NCBI GenBank assembly: GCA_965200535.1
Contig: CBDAUF010000002.1
Location: 682,001-746,000 of the forward strand
Source: MPNO01 sp965200535
GTDB taxonomy: Bacteria > Pseudomonadota > Alphaproteobacteria > MPNO01
Length of the DNA: 64,000 bases
Direction of reading: 5' to 3'
In this document: positions 56,091 to 64,000 of the stretch, piece by piece
Layout of the letters: each line of letters starts with the position of its first letter
Numbering within the stretch: position 1 is the first letter of the stretch
Notes under the pieces: generated by a model
The model's input: only the letters and a program-made list of their open reading frames with translations
Databases searched by the model: none
What the model was told of the DNA's origin: nothing
Program-made: the position numbers and the translations under genes

Positions 56091-56119
56091 AATATGGCTC
56101 AATTCGCGTCCCGTGTCAA
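56091..56119 (-). promoter_or_regulatory. probable promoter of the CoxL-like/ligase operon
   Basis: On the minus strand TTGACA (56119-56114) and CATATT (56096-56091) are 17 bases apart, about 45 bases before the TTG start of the outer CoxL-like gene. The whole gap 56047-56346 is non-coding: this promoter, a palindrome, the rplU promoter and a tandem repeat are what I see in it. Confidence 0.65.
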
Positions 56120-56136
56120 GAAATTTCATCACAAGA

Positions 56137-56149
56137 GACAAAATTTGTC
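56137..56149. promoter_or_regulatory. 13-bp palindrome, candidate operator
   Basis: GACAAAATTTGTC is a perfect palindrome around a central base. It lies 17 bases upstream of the -35 of the CoxL-like operon, and about 60 bases from the rplU -35. The position suits an activator site for the catabolic operon. No regulator gene is adjacent. Confidence 0.45.
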
Positions 56150-56210
56150 CCGTCTGGACCCCCGGCCATTCGTTTCCCGCCGCCGCGGCGCCGGAGCGCG
56201 GGCCGCGGCG

Positions 56211-56238
56211 TTGACATTGAAGCGGCGGCGGCTATAGT
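56211..56238 (+). promoter_or_regulatory. probable rplU-rpmA-obgE promoter
   Basis: TTGACA at 56211-56216 and TATAGT at 56233-56238 with a 16-base spacer, about 108 bases before the rplU start. This near-consensus pair is as expected for a ribosomal-protein operon and leaves a leader of roughly 100 bases. Confidence 0.7.
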
Positions 56239-56275
56239 CCCGGCTTCGACCGGCGCGGGTTTCCGCGGCCGCCCG

Positions 56276-56311
56276 GGCGCCGCCGGGGATGGAGGCGCCG
56301 CCGGGGATGGA
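56276..56311. repeat. tandem 18-bp duplication in the rplU leader
   Basis: The 18 bases GGCGCCGCCGGGGATGGA occur twice, head to tail, at 56276-56293 and 56294-56311. They lie in the presumed 5' untranslated region of rplU and could pair internally. It may be a replication slip with no function, or duplicate a leader element. Confidence 0.85.
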
Positions 56312-56346
56312 AACGCGGACCGCGCACTTTCTGACTGGTTGGAACA

Positions 56347-56745
56347 ATGTTTGCAGTCGTACGCACGGGCGGGAAGCAGTACCGCGTCCGCAAGGACGAT
56401 GTGATCAAGGTCGAACGCCTGGCCGGCGAACCCGGCGCCGCGGTCGAACTGGATCAGGTGCTCATGCTCGATGACGGCGGAAACCCGGCGGTCGGCAGCC
56501 CCCTGGTCGATGGCGCGCGGGTGGCGGCGACGGTGGTCGACCAGACCCGCGCCGACAAGATCATCGTGTTCAAGAAGAAGCGGCGCAAGAACCACCGGCG
56601 CAAGCGCGGCCACCGCCAGCATCTGACGGTGCTCCGCATCACCGATATCCTGGCTCCCGGAGCCGCCGAGGCAAGCGCGTCGGCGAACGAGTCCGGGGGT
56701 GCGGACGGCGCGGCGAACGCCGGGGCCGAGAAGGAGAATTCGTAA
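56347..56745 (+). CDS. rplU: 50S ribosomal protein L21
   Basis: 132 residues, longer than the usual 103 or so. The conserved part starts FAVVRTGGKQYRV and ends near the RLITDI-like VLRITDI at about residue 100, with the basic stretch KKKRRKNHRRKRGHRQ. After that an Ala/Ser/Glu-rich tail of about 28 residues (ASASANESGGADGAANAGAE) is added, low in complexity. The stop TAA overlaps the rpmA ATG by one base (TAATG). Confidence 0.96.
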   Translation: MFAVVRTGGKQYRVRKDDVIKVERLAGEPGAAVELDQVLMLDDGGNPAVGSPLVDGARVAATVVDQTRADKIIVFKKKRRKNHRRKRGHRQHLTVLRITDILAPGAAEASASANESGGADGAANAGAEKENS

Positions 56746-57002
56746 TGGCGCACAAGAAAGCCGGCGGCAGTTCCCGCAACGGCCGCGATTCCGCCGGCCG
56801 CAGGCTCGGCGTCAAGAAGTCCGGCGGCCAGGCGGTGATCCCCGGCAACATCATCATTCGCCAGCGCGGCACCCGGTTTCACCCGGGCGAGAATGTCGGC
56901 ATCGGCAAGGACCACACGATTTTCGCTACCGTCGCCGGCCGTGTCTCGTTTCGCCGCCGCGCCAACAAGCGGGTCTACGTTTCCGTCGACGCCGCCCCGT
57001 AA
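56745..57002 (+). CDS. rpmA: 50S ribosomal protein L27
   Basis: 85 residues, normal length. It starts MAHKKAGGSSRNGRDSAGRR, whose flexible N-terminus reaches the peptidyl transferase centre. The signature QRGTRFHPGENVGIGKDHTI is conserved, with RRRANKRVYVSV at the end. No cleavable N-terminal extension is present. It is coupled to rplU by a one-base overlap; obgE follows after 30 bases. Confidence 0.97.
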   Translation: MAHKKAGGSSRNGRDSAGRRLGVKKSGGQAVIPGNIIIRQRGTRFHPGENVGIGKDHTIFATVAGRVSFRRRANKRVYVSVDAAP

Positions 57003-57032
57003 TCGCTCCGCGCCGGGGGCGCGGCGTGCCGG

Positions 57033-58037
57033 ATGAAATTCCTCGACCAGGCCAGGGTCTACGTTCGCAGCGGCGACGGCGGTAGCGGCTGCCTGAGCTT
57101 CCGGCGCGAGAAGTTCGTCGAGTTCGGCGGCCCGGACGGCGGCGACGGCGGCCGCGGCGGCGATGTCTGGGTCGAGGCGGTGGACGGCCTCAACACGCTG
57201 ATCGACTTCCGCTACCGCCAGCACCACAAGGCGCGCCGGGGCGGCAACGGCGCCGGACGCAACCGGACCGGGGCCGCCGGCGACGATGCGGTGCTGCGCG
57301 TTCCCGAGGGGACAGAGGTGCTCGAATCCGAGACCGGCGAGCGGATTTGCGACCTGACCGTGGTCGGCGACCGGTTTCGCATCGCTTGCGGCGGGCGCGG
57401 CGGCCGTGGCAATGCGCGCTTCAAGTCGGCGACCAACCGGGCGCCGCGGCGCGCCGATCCCGGGGAACCGGGCGAGGAGCTGACGGTGGTCCTGCAGCTC
57501 AAGCTGATCGCCGATGCCGGCCTGATCGGTCTGCCCAACGCCGGCAAGTCGACTATGCTGGCCGCGGTCTCCCGCGCCCGGCCCAGGGTCGCCGACTACC
57601 CGTTCACCACCCTCGTGCCGGCGCTCGGCGTGGTCGAGATCGACCACGACAGCTTCGTCGTCGCCGACATTCCCGGCCTGATCGAGGGTGCACACGACGG
57701 CGCCGGGCTGGGGGACCGGTTCCTCCGCCATGTCGAGCGATGCGGGATCCTCCTGCATCTGGTGGACGGCACCGGCGACGATGTCGCCGGCGCCTGGCGA
57801 ACGGTGCGGGGCGAGATGGCGTCCTACGGCAACGGGCTGGCGGAGAAGCCGGAGATCGTCGCCCTCAACAAGGCGGATGCGCTGACCGCGGGCGAGCGGG
57901 CGGCCAGGCGCGCCGCCCTCGCTGCTGCGTCGGGCGGCCCGGTTGCCGTGCTCTCGGGCGCCACCGGAGAGGGGGTGCAGGACATCCTCCGACGGATTCG
58001 CGGCGCCGTGCGCGGGGGCGCGGAGGCGGCGCCGTGA
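57033..58037 (+). CDS. obgE: GTPase ObgE/CgtA
   Basis: 334 residues. The N-terminal Obg fold is glycine-rich (GDGGSGCLSFRREKFVEFGG, GGRGGRGNARFKS). The G domain carries G1 GLPNAGKST (about 165-173), G2/G3 DYPFTTLVPALGVVE and VADIPGLIEGA, and G4 NKAD. It functions in large-subunit assembly and stress responses. Compared with some Obg proteins it lacks a long C-terminal domain, as is usual in proteobacteria. The stop overlaps the proB GTG by 4 bases. Confidence 0.97.
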   Translation: MKFLDQARVYVRSGDGGSGCLSFRREKFVEFGGPDGGDGGRGGDVWVEAVDGLNTLIDFRYRQHHKARRGGNGAGRNRTGAAGDDAVLRVPEGTEVLESETGERICDLTVVGDRFRIACGGRGGRGNARFKSATNRAPRRADPGEPGEELTVVLQLKLIADAGLIGLPNAGKSTMLAAVSRARPRVADYPFTTLVPALGVVEIDHDSFVVADIPGLIEGAHDGAGLGDRFLRHVERCGILLHLVDGTGDDVAGAWRTVRGEMASYGNGLAEKPEIVALNKADALTAGERAARRAALAAASGGPVAVLSGATGEGVQDILRRIRGAVRGGAEAAP

Positions 58038-59149
58038 CCGGGGGCCTGGCCGGGGCGCGGCGCATCGTGGTCAAGATCGGCTCTGCGCTGCTGGTCGATG
58101 ACGAGCGGGCCGCGGTTCGCAGAGACTGGCTCGATGCACTCGCCGACGATATCGCCGGTCTGCGCGCGGCGGGGGTCGAGATCGTCGTCGTCTCCTCGGG
58201 CGCCATCGCACTCGGCCGGTCCCGGCTCGGCCTGCCCGACCGGCCGCTGCGGCTGGAGGAAAAGCAGGCCGCGGCAGCGACCGGCCAGGCGCGGCTCATG
58301 CACGACTTTCAGGAGGCGCTCGGCCGCCACGGCATCACCGCCGCCCAGATCCTGCTCACCCTGGCCGATACCGAGGCGCGGCGGCGCCATCTCAACGCGC
58401 GCTCGACAATCCAGTCGTTGCTCGGGTTCGGCGCGGTCCCGGTCATCAACGAGAACGACACCGTGGCGACGGAAGAGATCCGCTTCGGCGACAACGACCG
58501 CCTGGCCGCCAGGGTCGCCCAGATGACGAGCGCCGAGGCGCTGGTGCTGCTCTCCGATATCGACGGGCTTTACACCGCCGATCCGAGACGCGACCCCGAC
58601 GCGGTGTTCGTGCCGGAAGTGCGGCGCATCACACCCGAGATCGAGGCCATGGCCGACAAGGCTCCGGCCGGTTACAGCTCGGGCGGGATGATCACCAAGC
58701 TCGAGGCGGCGAAGATTGCGTTCGCCGCCGGCTGCCGGCTGGCGATCGCCGACGGACGGCGGCTCAATCCGCTCGCCGCGGTTGCCGCGGGCGGGCGCTG
58801 CACCTGGTTCAACCCGGACACCGGCCCCCGCACGGCGCGCAAGCGCTGGATCGCCGGCGCGATCGATCCGAACGGTGTCCTGACCGTGGACCGGGGCGCG
58901 GTGCGCGCTCTCGAGGCCGGCAAGAGTCTGCTGCCCGCCGGCGTGGTCGCGGTGGAGGGGCGCTTCGACCGCGGCGACGCCGTGCTGGTCCGCGACGAAG
59001 CCGGAGCGGCGGTCGGGCGCGGCCTGGTCGCCTATTCCGACGGGGACGCGGCGCGGATAATCGGCCACAAAAGCCGTGAAATCGAGGCGCTGCTGGGATA
59101 CCGTGGACGCGACGAGATCATCCACCGCGACGATCTCGTCCTCGACTGA
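58034..59149 (+). CDS. proB: glutamate 5-kinase
   Basis: 371 residues from the GTG at 58034 (TGGLAGARRIVVKIGSALLVDD). The kinase domain has IVVVSSGAIALG, LEEKQAAAATGQARLM and the conserved NENDTVATEEIRFGDNDRLA. The C-terminal PUA domain (from about 285, GVLTVDRGAVRALEAGKSLLPA) marks the full two-domain form. It makes gamma-glutamyl phosphate, the first step to proline. It lies in the usual alphaproteobacterial order obgE-proB-proA. Confidence 0.96.
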   Translation: MTGGLAGARRIVVKIGSALLVDDERAAVRRDWLDALADDIAGLRAAGVEIVVVSSGAIALGRSRLGLPDRPLRLEEKQAAAATGQARLMHDFQEALGRHGITAAQILLTLADTEARRRHLNARSTIQSLLGFGAVPVINENDTVATEEIRFGDNDRLAARVAQMTSAEALVLLSDIDGLYTADPRRDPDAVFVPEVRRITPEIEAMADKAPAGYSSGGMITKLEAAKIAFAAGCRLAIADGRRLNPLAAVAAGGRCTWFNPDTGPRTARKRWIAGAIDPNGVLTVDRGAVRALEAGKSLLPAGVVAVEGRFDRGDAVLVRDEAGAAVGRGLVAYSDGDAARIIGHKSREIEALLGYRGRDEIIHRDDLVLD

Positions 59150-59162
59150 AAGGGAGAGTGCG

Positions 59163-60446
59163 GTGGCGACCCGAGCAGCGGTCGAAGAGGCCGGCATCGA
59201 TGTCCTGGTGGAACGGCTCGCCCGCGACGCACGCGCCGCGGTGCGGGCGCTGGGCGGCTTCGCGCCGGAGGACAAGAACAGGGCGCTCCTCGCGGCGGCG
59301 CGGCGACTCAGGGAGAGCGAAGACGCGCTCCTCGCGGCCAACGCGCAGGACCTCGCGCGTGTCGACCGTTCCCGGCTGACCGACGCCTTCGTCGACAGGC
59401 TGAAGCTCACGCCGGCCCGGATCGAGGGCATGGCCGCCGGGATCGAGGCCGTCGCCGCGCTCGACGATCCGGTCGGCGATGTGATCGCGGCCTGGGACCG
59501 GCCGAACGGGCTCCTTATCGAGCGGGTCCGGGTTCCTCTCGGCGTGATCGGCATCGTCTACGAATCGCGCCCCAACGTGACGGCGGACGCGGGCGCGCTG
59601 TGCCTCAAGTCGGGCAATGCCGCGATCCTCCGCGGCGGATCGGAGAGCTATCGGTCCTCGGCCGCGATCATGGACTGCCTGCAGGCGGGGCTGGAGGACG
59701 CGGGGCTGCCTGCCGCCGCGATCCAGATGGTGCCGACGACCGACCGCGCGGCGGTCGGCGCGATGCTGACCATGCCCGACCTGATCGACATCGTGGTGCC
59801 GCGCGGCGGCAAGTCGCTGATCGAGCGGGTGCAGAACGAGAGCAGAGTGCCGGTGATCGCTCATCTCGACGGCAACTGCCACGTCTATGTCGAACGCAGC
59901 GCCGACCCCGAGGCGGCGCGGCGTATCGCCTTCAACGCCAAGATGCGCAGGACGGGGATCTGCGGTGCGGCGGAGACGCTGCTCATCGACCGTGCGGTTG
60001 CGCGTGACATGCTGCCGCCGATCCTCGACGACCTCGCCGGGGCCGGGTGCGAGATCAGGGGCTGCGCGGAGACGCGCGCGCTGGACGACCGGGTGGCGCC
60101 GGCCGACGAGAGCGACTGGGCGACGGAGTATCTCGACGCCATCATCGCCGTGAAGCAGGTGGACGGGCTCGACGAGGCGATCGCCCACATCGACGCTTAC
60201 GGCTCGCATCATACCGACGCGATCGTCACCGCCGACGGGGATGCCGCCGAGCGTTTTCTCGGTTCCGTCGATTCGGCGATCGTGCTGCACAACGCCTCGA
60301 CCCAGTTCGCCGACGGCGGCGAGTTCGGCATGGGGGCGGAGATCGGCATCTCCACCGGGCGGCTGCACGCGCGGGGGCCGGTCGGCGTCGAACAGCTCAC
60401 CACCTTCAAGTACGTGGTGCGCGGGTCGGGACAGGTTCGGCCCTGA
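59163..60446 (+). CDS. proA: glutamate-5-semialdehyde dehydrogenase
   Basis: 427 residues from a GTG at 59163 preceded by AGGGAG. It reduces gamma-glutamyl phosphate for proline synthesis and directly follows proB. Signatures are VPLGVIGIVYESRPNVTADA, LKSGNAAILRGGSES, VVPRGGKSLIERVQ and the catalytic-Cys stretch KMRRTGICGAAETLLI. The C-terminus has HNASTQFADGGEFGMGAEIGI. Its stop overlaps the presumed nadD start (CTGA). Confidence 0.97.
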   Translation: MATRAAVEEAGIDVLVERLARDARAAVRALGGFAPEDKNRALLAAARRLRESEDALLAANAQDLARVDRSRLTDAFVDRLKLTPARIEGMAAGIEAVAALDDPVGDVIAAWDRPNGLLIERVRVPLGVIGIVYESRPNVTADAGALCLKSGNAAILRGGSESYRSSAAIMDCLQAGLEDAGLPAAAIQMVPTTDRAAVGAMLTMPDLIDIVVPRGGKSLIERVQNESRVPVIAHLDGNCHVYVERSADPEAARRIAFNAKMRRTGICGAAETLLIDRAVARDMLPPILDDLAGAGCEIRGCAETRALDDRVAPADESDWATEYLDAIIAVKQVDGLDEAIAHIDAYGSHHTDAIVTADGDAAERFLGSVDSAIVLHNASTQFADGGEFGMGAEIGISTGRLHARGPVGVEQLTTFKYVVRGSGQVRP

Positions 60447-61114
60447 CCCTGTACACGACGATTCGCCGGGGCCTCGACGCGCCGGGGCTCAGGGTCGGCT
60501 TGCTGGGCGGGTCGTTCAACCCGGCCCACGACGGCCATCTCCACATCTCGCTTCTGGCGCTCAGGCACCTGCGTCTGGACGAGGTGTGGTGGATGGTGTC
60601 GCCGCAGAACCCGCTCAAGCCGGCGGCCGGAATGGCGCCGTTCGGCGAGCGGCTCGCCGGAGCCAGGGCGCTCGCCAGCCATCCGGCGATCTCGGTCACC
60701 GATATCGAGCAGCGGCTCGGCACCCGCTATACCGCCGATACCCTGGCAGCGCTCAACTTCTGCTTCCCGCGCATGCATTTCGTCTGGATCATGGGCGCCG
60801 ACAATCTCGCGCAGATCTCGCAGTGGCAGCAGTGGACCCGTGTCTTCAATCTGGCGCCCATCGCGGTGTTCGACCGGGCGCCCTATTCGTTCGGGGCGCT
60901 GGCCAAGAAGGCGGCGCAGGCGTTCTCCAGGTTCAAGATGAAGTCCAAGGACGCCCACAAGCTGGTGGAAACCAGGCCGCCGGCATGGATCTTCTTCCAC
61001 ACCCGGTTGCATCCCGCATCGGCGACCGAAATCCGCGCCGGCAGGACGCTCTACCGGACGGCCGGCGCCGGAACGGCGAGAATGCCGCATCGGGGCGGCG
61101 GGGGCGCGCGGTAG
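60443..61114 (+). CDS. nadD: nicotinate-nucleotide adenylyltransferase (non-ATG start)
   Basis: 223 residues if it begins at CTG 60443. NadD makes deamido-NAD from nicotinate mononucleotide and ATP. Motifs are VGLLGGSFNPAHDGHLHISL (nucleotide-binding GSFxPxHxGH), WWMVSPQNPLK, IMGADNLAQISQWQQW and the C-terminal SATEIRAGRTLY with the ISSTxIR-like element. Between the proA stop and the conserved core there is no in-frame ATG, GTG or TTG. CTG overlapping the proA stop is the simplest start, with CTG 60449 and ATT 60461 as alternatives. The last residues are a low-complexity tail. Confidence 0.92.
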   Translation: MTLYTTIRRGLDAPGLRVGLLGGSFNPAHDGHLHISLLALRHLRLDEVWWMVSPQNPLKPAAGMAPFGERLAGARALASHPAISVTDIEQRLGTRYTADTLAALNFCFPRMHFVWIMGADNLAQISQWQQWTRVFNLAPIAVFDRAPYSFGALAKKAAQAFSRFKMKSKDAHKLVETRPPAWIFFHTRLHPASATEIRAGRTLYRTAGAGTARMPHRGGGGAR

Positions 61115-61199
61115 CTCTGGCCCGGCGGTTTACGCCTGCGATTCGCGCGTGATAGCCTCGCCGGGCAGGACGGCGGGGCGAGGGATCGGGGATGCGGAT

Positions 61200-62078
61200 A
61201 TGGCGCAGTTAGCCGAACGGAACCGCCTCGCCGCCGCGGAGAGCGCGGTCGAGGTCATCCCCGCCGAGCCGACCATCGGCGGTGAAATCCGCGGGGTCGA
61301 TCTGTCCCGGTCCCTCGACGACGGGACCGTGCAGGCGATCCGCGATGCGCTGATGGAGCGCAAGGTCATCTTCTTCCGGGGCCAGAACATCACGCCGGAG
61401 CAGCATCTCGCCTTCGGCCGCAGGTTCGGCGAGGTCAGCGTCCACCCGTTCGTTCCGCATCTGGAACACCTGCCCGAGATCATGGTGCTCGACAACCACA
61501 AGGACAACCCGGTCTTCTCGACCGATGTGTGGCACTCGGACGAGACGTTTCGCGAAAAGCCGCCGGCGGGGTCGATTCTTCGCTGCGTCACCATTCCGCC
61601 GGTCGGCGGCGATACCATGTGGGCCGACATGTGCGCCGCATACGACGGGCTGAGCGGCCGCATGCAGGGGTTTCTCTCGGATCTCGAAGCGATCCACGAC
61701 TTCAAGAATTTCCGCCACAAGTTCGACCATATGGAACCGCGGGAACGGCATGCGAAGCTGGCCGAGATGGAGATCGAGCTCCCCAACCCGGCGCATCCCG
61801 TCATCCGCACGCACCCGGTAACCGGGCGCAAGGCGGTGTTCGTGAACGAGCAGTTCACCATCGCCATCAAGGGCATGCGGGAGGACGAGAGCAAGGCGCT
61901 GCTCGCGTTTCTGTTCACCCTTCCGCGGATTCCCGAATATCAGTTCCGTTTCAGGTGGGAGCCGGACTCGATCGTCTTTTGGGACAATCCGTCGACCCAG
62001 CACTACGCGGCCAACGACTACTACCCGGTGCGGCGCACCATGCAGCGGGTGACGATCAAGGGCGACCGGCCGTTTTGA
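61200..62078 (+). CDS. TauD/TfdA-family Fe(II)/2-oxoglutarate dioxygenase
   Basis: 292 residues from the ATG at 61200. The iron-binding facial triad is His112 and Asp114 in WHSDETF and His268 in STQHYA, and the 2-oxoglutarate-binding Arg is in PVRRTMQR. The core VIFFRGQNITPEQHLAFGRRFG is typical. TauD itself releases sulfite from taurine, while relatives hydroxylate many substrates, so the substrate stays open. It is followed 37 bases later by a TRAP transporter, which may import its substrate. Confidence 0.93.
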   Translation: MAQLAERNRLAAAESAVEVIPAEPTIGGEIRGVDLSRSLDDGTVQAIRDALMERKVIFFRGQNITPEQHLAFGRRFGEVSVHPFVPHLEHLPEIMVLDNHKDNPVFSTDVWHSDETFREKPPAGSILRCVTIPPVGGDTMWADMCAAYDGLSGRMQGFLSDLEAIHDFKNFRHKFDHMEPRERHAKLAEMEIELPNPAHPVIRTHPVTGRKAVFVNEQFTIAIKGMREDESKALLAFLFTLPRIPEYQFRFRWEPDSIVFWDNPSTQHYAANDYYPVRRTMQRVTIKGDRPF

Positions 62079-62115
62079 GCGGACCCACCGTTCGCCGATC
62101 CACGGGAGGGGACAG

Positions 62116-63153
62116 ATGGGCGTAACGCGCGGAATCGTCGGCGCTGCGGTAGCCGCAGCGCTCGGCGCGGGATCGTTTGCGGCGTTTTCGGACGCCGCCG
62201 GGGCGCAGGAAATCACCCTGCGACTGCACAATTTCAACTCGCCCAAGGCAATCGCCAACCGCCTGTTCATGCGGCCGTGGGCCAAGGAGATCGAGAAGAA
62301 GTCGGCGGGCCGGGTCAAGGTTCAGGTTTTTCCGGCCATGCAGCTCGGCGGCAAGCCGTCCGACCTTTACGGCCAGGCGCGCGACGGGGTGGTCGATATC
62401 GTGTGGACTCTCCCCGGCTACTCGCCGGGCCGCTTTCCGCTGACCGAGGTGTTCGAGCTGCCGTTCGTGGCCGGCGACGCCGTCGCCACCAGCCAGGCGC
62501 TCACCGAGTTCCACGCCAGGTGGATGAGGGACGAGTACAAGGACACGCGGCCGCTGGTGTTCCACGCCACCGCGCGCGGACATATCCACACGGCGAAGAA
62601 ACCGATTCGCCGGCTGGAGGACCTCAAGGGGATGAAGATGCGCGCGCCGTCCCGCGCCTCGGCGGCGATGTTGAGAGCGCTCGGCACCGTCCCCGTCGGC
62701 ATGCCCATTCCCAAGGTCTACGAAGCGCTGTCGCGCGGCGTCGTCGAGGGGACCTGGATACCGTGGACGATCATGCGCCCGTTCCGGCTGCACGAAGTGA
62801 CCAAGTACCACACCGAGGTTGCCCTCTCCTGCGCGCTGTTCCTGATGACGATGAACAGCAAGAGTTACGACCGGTTGCCGGCCGACATCCGCAAGATCAT
62901 CGACGACAGTACCGGCATGGCGCTCGCCAAGCGGCTCGGACGGATGTGGCAGGATGACGAGAAGCCGGGTCGTGCGCTGGCGGTCAAGCGGGGCGATCAG
63001 ATCCTGTCATTGCCCGATGCCGAGCGCGAGCGCTGGCGGAAGATCACCCAGACGGTCGTCGATGCCTGGGTTGAGAAGGTCACCGGCAAGGGGCACGACG
63101 GGAAGGCCCTGGTGGCCGAGGCCAGGCGGCTGGTCGCCAAGTACAGTCGCTGA
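62116..63153 (+). CDS. TRAP transporter solute-binding protein (DctP family)
   Basis: 345 residues with a signal peptide GVTRGIVGAAVAAALGAG and cleavage near AGAQEI. The DctP fold is seen in LRLHNFNSPKAIANRLFMRP, RVKVQVFPAMQLGGKPSDLY and FHATARGHIHTAKKPIRRLE. The following DLKGMKMRAPSRASAAMLRA region carries the Arg that usually clamps the ligand carboxylate. It presents an acid to the DctQM membrane proteins encoded directly downstream, and comes after a dioxygenase that may use the same compound. Confidence 0.93.
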   Translation: MGVTRGIVGAAVAAALGAGSFAAFSDAAGAQEITLRLHNFNSPKAIANRLFMRPWAKEIEKKSAGRVKVQVFPAMQLGGKPSDLYGQARDGVVDIVWTLPGYSPGRFPLTEVFELPFVAGDAVATSQALTEFHARWMRDEYKDTRPLVFHATARGHIHTAKKPIRRLEDLKGMKMRAPSRASAAMLRALGTVPVGMPIPKVYEALSRGVVEGTWIPWTIMRPFRLHEVTKYHTEVALSCALFLMTMNSKSYDRLPADIRKIIDDSTGMALAKRLGRMWQDDEKPGRALAVKRGDQILSLPDAERERWRKITQTVVDAWVEKVTGKGHDGKALVAEARRLVAKYSR

Positions 63154-63171
63154 CCGCCCAGGGCGCAGCGG

Positions 63172-63711
63172 ATGAACCCTGACGGGTCCGGAGCGGGACC
63201 GGAAAACCCCGCTTCGGGCGCGGCGGAGTCTCCGCTCGATATCCGGTTCGAGCGGGCGAGCCGGACGCTCGCGCTGGCCGGCGGGCTCTTGCTGATCGGG
63301 GTCATGGCGATGACGGTGATCAGCGTCATCGGGCGTTACCTGTTCAACGCGCCGATCCCGGGAGATTACGAGATCACCGAACTCGTCTGCGGTGTCGCCG
63401 TGTTCGCCTTCTTTCCCTATTGCCACGCACGGAACGCCAATATCGTCGTCGAGTTCTTCACCGCCGGGTTGCCGCCGCGGCACAAGACGCTGCTGGACAC
63501 GGTGCACAACGTCGTCTTCACCGCGGTCGCCGGGTTGATCGCATGGCGGCTCCTCGTCGGCGGACTGCACAAGCTTCGCGACGGCGAGACCACGCTGTTC
63601 CTCGATATTCCGATCTATCTGGGCTATTTCCCGGCGCTGCTGGGCGCGGGCCTGCTGACCGCCGTCTGTCTCTGGGTGTTGTGCCGTCACCTCCGCGCGC
63701 TCGGTCGATGA
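63172..63711 (+). CDS. TRAP transporter small permease (DctQ family)
   Basis: 179 residues, four membrane segments after a polar N-terminus of about 35 residues: LALAGGLLLIGVMAMTVISV, then GVAVFAFFPYCHARNANIVV, VFTAVAGLIAWRLLVGG and ALLGAGLLTAVCLWVLC. The motif RYLFNAPIPGDYEITELVCG is characteristic of DctQ. It starts 18 bases after dctP and overlaps dctM by 4 bases. Confidence 0.93.
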   Translation: MNPDGSGAGPENPASGAAESPLDIRFERASRTLALAGGLLLIGVMAMTVISVIGRYLFNAPIPGDYEITELVCGVAVFAFFPYCHARNANIVVEFFTAGLPPRHKTLLDTVHNVVFTAVAGLIAWRLLVGGLHKLRDGETTLFLDIPIYLGYFPALLGAGLLTAVCLWVLCRHLRALGR

Positions 63712-64000
63712 CCAATATCGAGTTCGGCGCCCTCCTCTTCGGCCTCTGCCTGCTGCTGATTGCCCTGCGGATGCCGGTCGGCGTCGCCATGTTCGCGGTC
63801 GGCGGGTTCGGTTTCGTCTCGCTCGCCGGCTGGTCGGCGTTTCTCAACCTGCTCAATACCGGGCCTTTCGGGCGGGTGTCGAGCTACACCCTGTCGGTGC
63901 TGCCCCTGTTCCTGCTGATGGGCCAGTTCGCGACCCAGGCCGGTCTCAGCCGTTCGCTGTTCCAGGCGGCGCGCGCCTGGGTCGGACACCGGCGGGGCGG
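63708..64000 (+). CDS. TRAP transporter large permease (DctM family), cut by window end
   Basis: The first 97 residues are visible from the ATG at 63708, with no stop before the window edge. TNIEFGALLFGLCLLLIALR starts the first membrane segment, MPVGVAMFAVGGFGFVSL the second, and SYTLSVLPLFLLMGQFATQ the third, matching DctM N-termini. It completes the TRAP system with the two genes just upstream. Frame overlap with dctQ shows tight coupling. Confidence 0.9.
   Translation, partial: MTNIEFGALLFGLCLLLIALRMPVGVAMFAVGGFGFVSLAGWSAFLNLLNTGPFGRVSSYTLSVLPLFLLMGQFATQAGLSRSLFQAARAWVGHRRG

Overview
This window is high-GC chromosomal DNA from an alphaproteobacterium, most likely an uncultured or little-studied Rhodospirillales-like lineage. 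The clues are gene orders: 4.5S RNA-dnaX-ybaB-recR; rpmH-rnpA-yidD-yidC-engB-argB followed by dapD-dapE; and the cluster HPr, EIIA-Man, short HPr kinase, ChvG, ChvI near pckA. No phage, insertion sequence, CRISPR array or replication origin was recognised.

Layout. 1-5725: nudC (cut by the window edge) divergent from the signal recognition particle RNA and dnaX-ybaB-recR, then def-fmt-truA. 5697-13556: a long minus-strand run from rpmH down to dapE and a small membrane protein. 13649-18501: an arylsulfotransferase-like protein with a tripartite tricarboxylate (Tct) transporter whose TctA and TctB parts look fused. 18682-20834: a TVP38-type membrane protein overlapping a flavin disulfide reductase. 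20878-26968: regulatory PTS proteins, HprK, ChvG/ChvI and pckA, with a HugZ-like gene broken by an amber codon in between. 26997-32295: accessory genes (Fic protein, vsr remnant, voltage-gated channel, metal-dependent hydrolase, frameshifted bile-acid-symporter homologue, CmcJ-like oxygenase, tRNA-Val). 32392-36539: a DUF3108-like protein and glmU-glmS. 36526-41448: minus-strand CnbZ-like deaminase, EamA permease, divergent SDR, ammonium transporter and a periplasmic solute-binding protein. 41694-47328: the most unusual locus, described below. 47498-49734: type III glutamine synthetase and tRNA-Arg. 49767-56046: acyl-CoA ligase and two tandem xanthine-dehydrogenase-type large subunits. 56347-61114: rplU-rpmA-obgE-proB-proA-nadD. 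61200-64000: a TauD-family dioxygenase and a TRAP transporter cut by the window end.

Best candidate for an undescribed system: 41694-47328. A methyltransferase, a solute-binding protein fused to an ABC permease, a second permease, and a membrane-bound RsbU-type PP2C phosphatase are packed with 4-base overlaps or a 3-base gap. They run convergently into an RsbW-type kinase. Both permeases keep the conserved segment after the cytoplasmic loop, but neither has a recognisable EAA loop, the ATPase-docking element, and there is no ABC ATPase gene in the window. I infer that the permease pair acts as a ligand receptor feeding a partner-switching phosphatase/kinase, rather than as a pump. A second solute-binding protein with amt on one side and glutamine synthetase III on the other suggest a nitrogen or amino-acid signal.

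Other points: several non-ATG starts (TTG for rpmH, dapE and the outer CoxL-like gene; probably CTG for nadD); two genes broken by single changes; a 23-bp perfect inverted repeat inside a signal-peptide coding region; and a channel selectivity filter with extra acidic residues.
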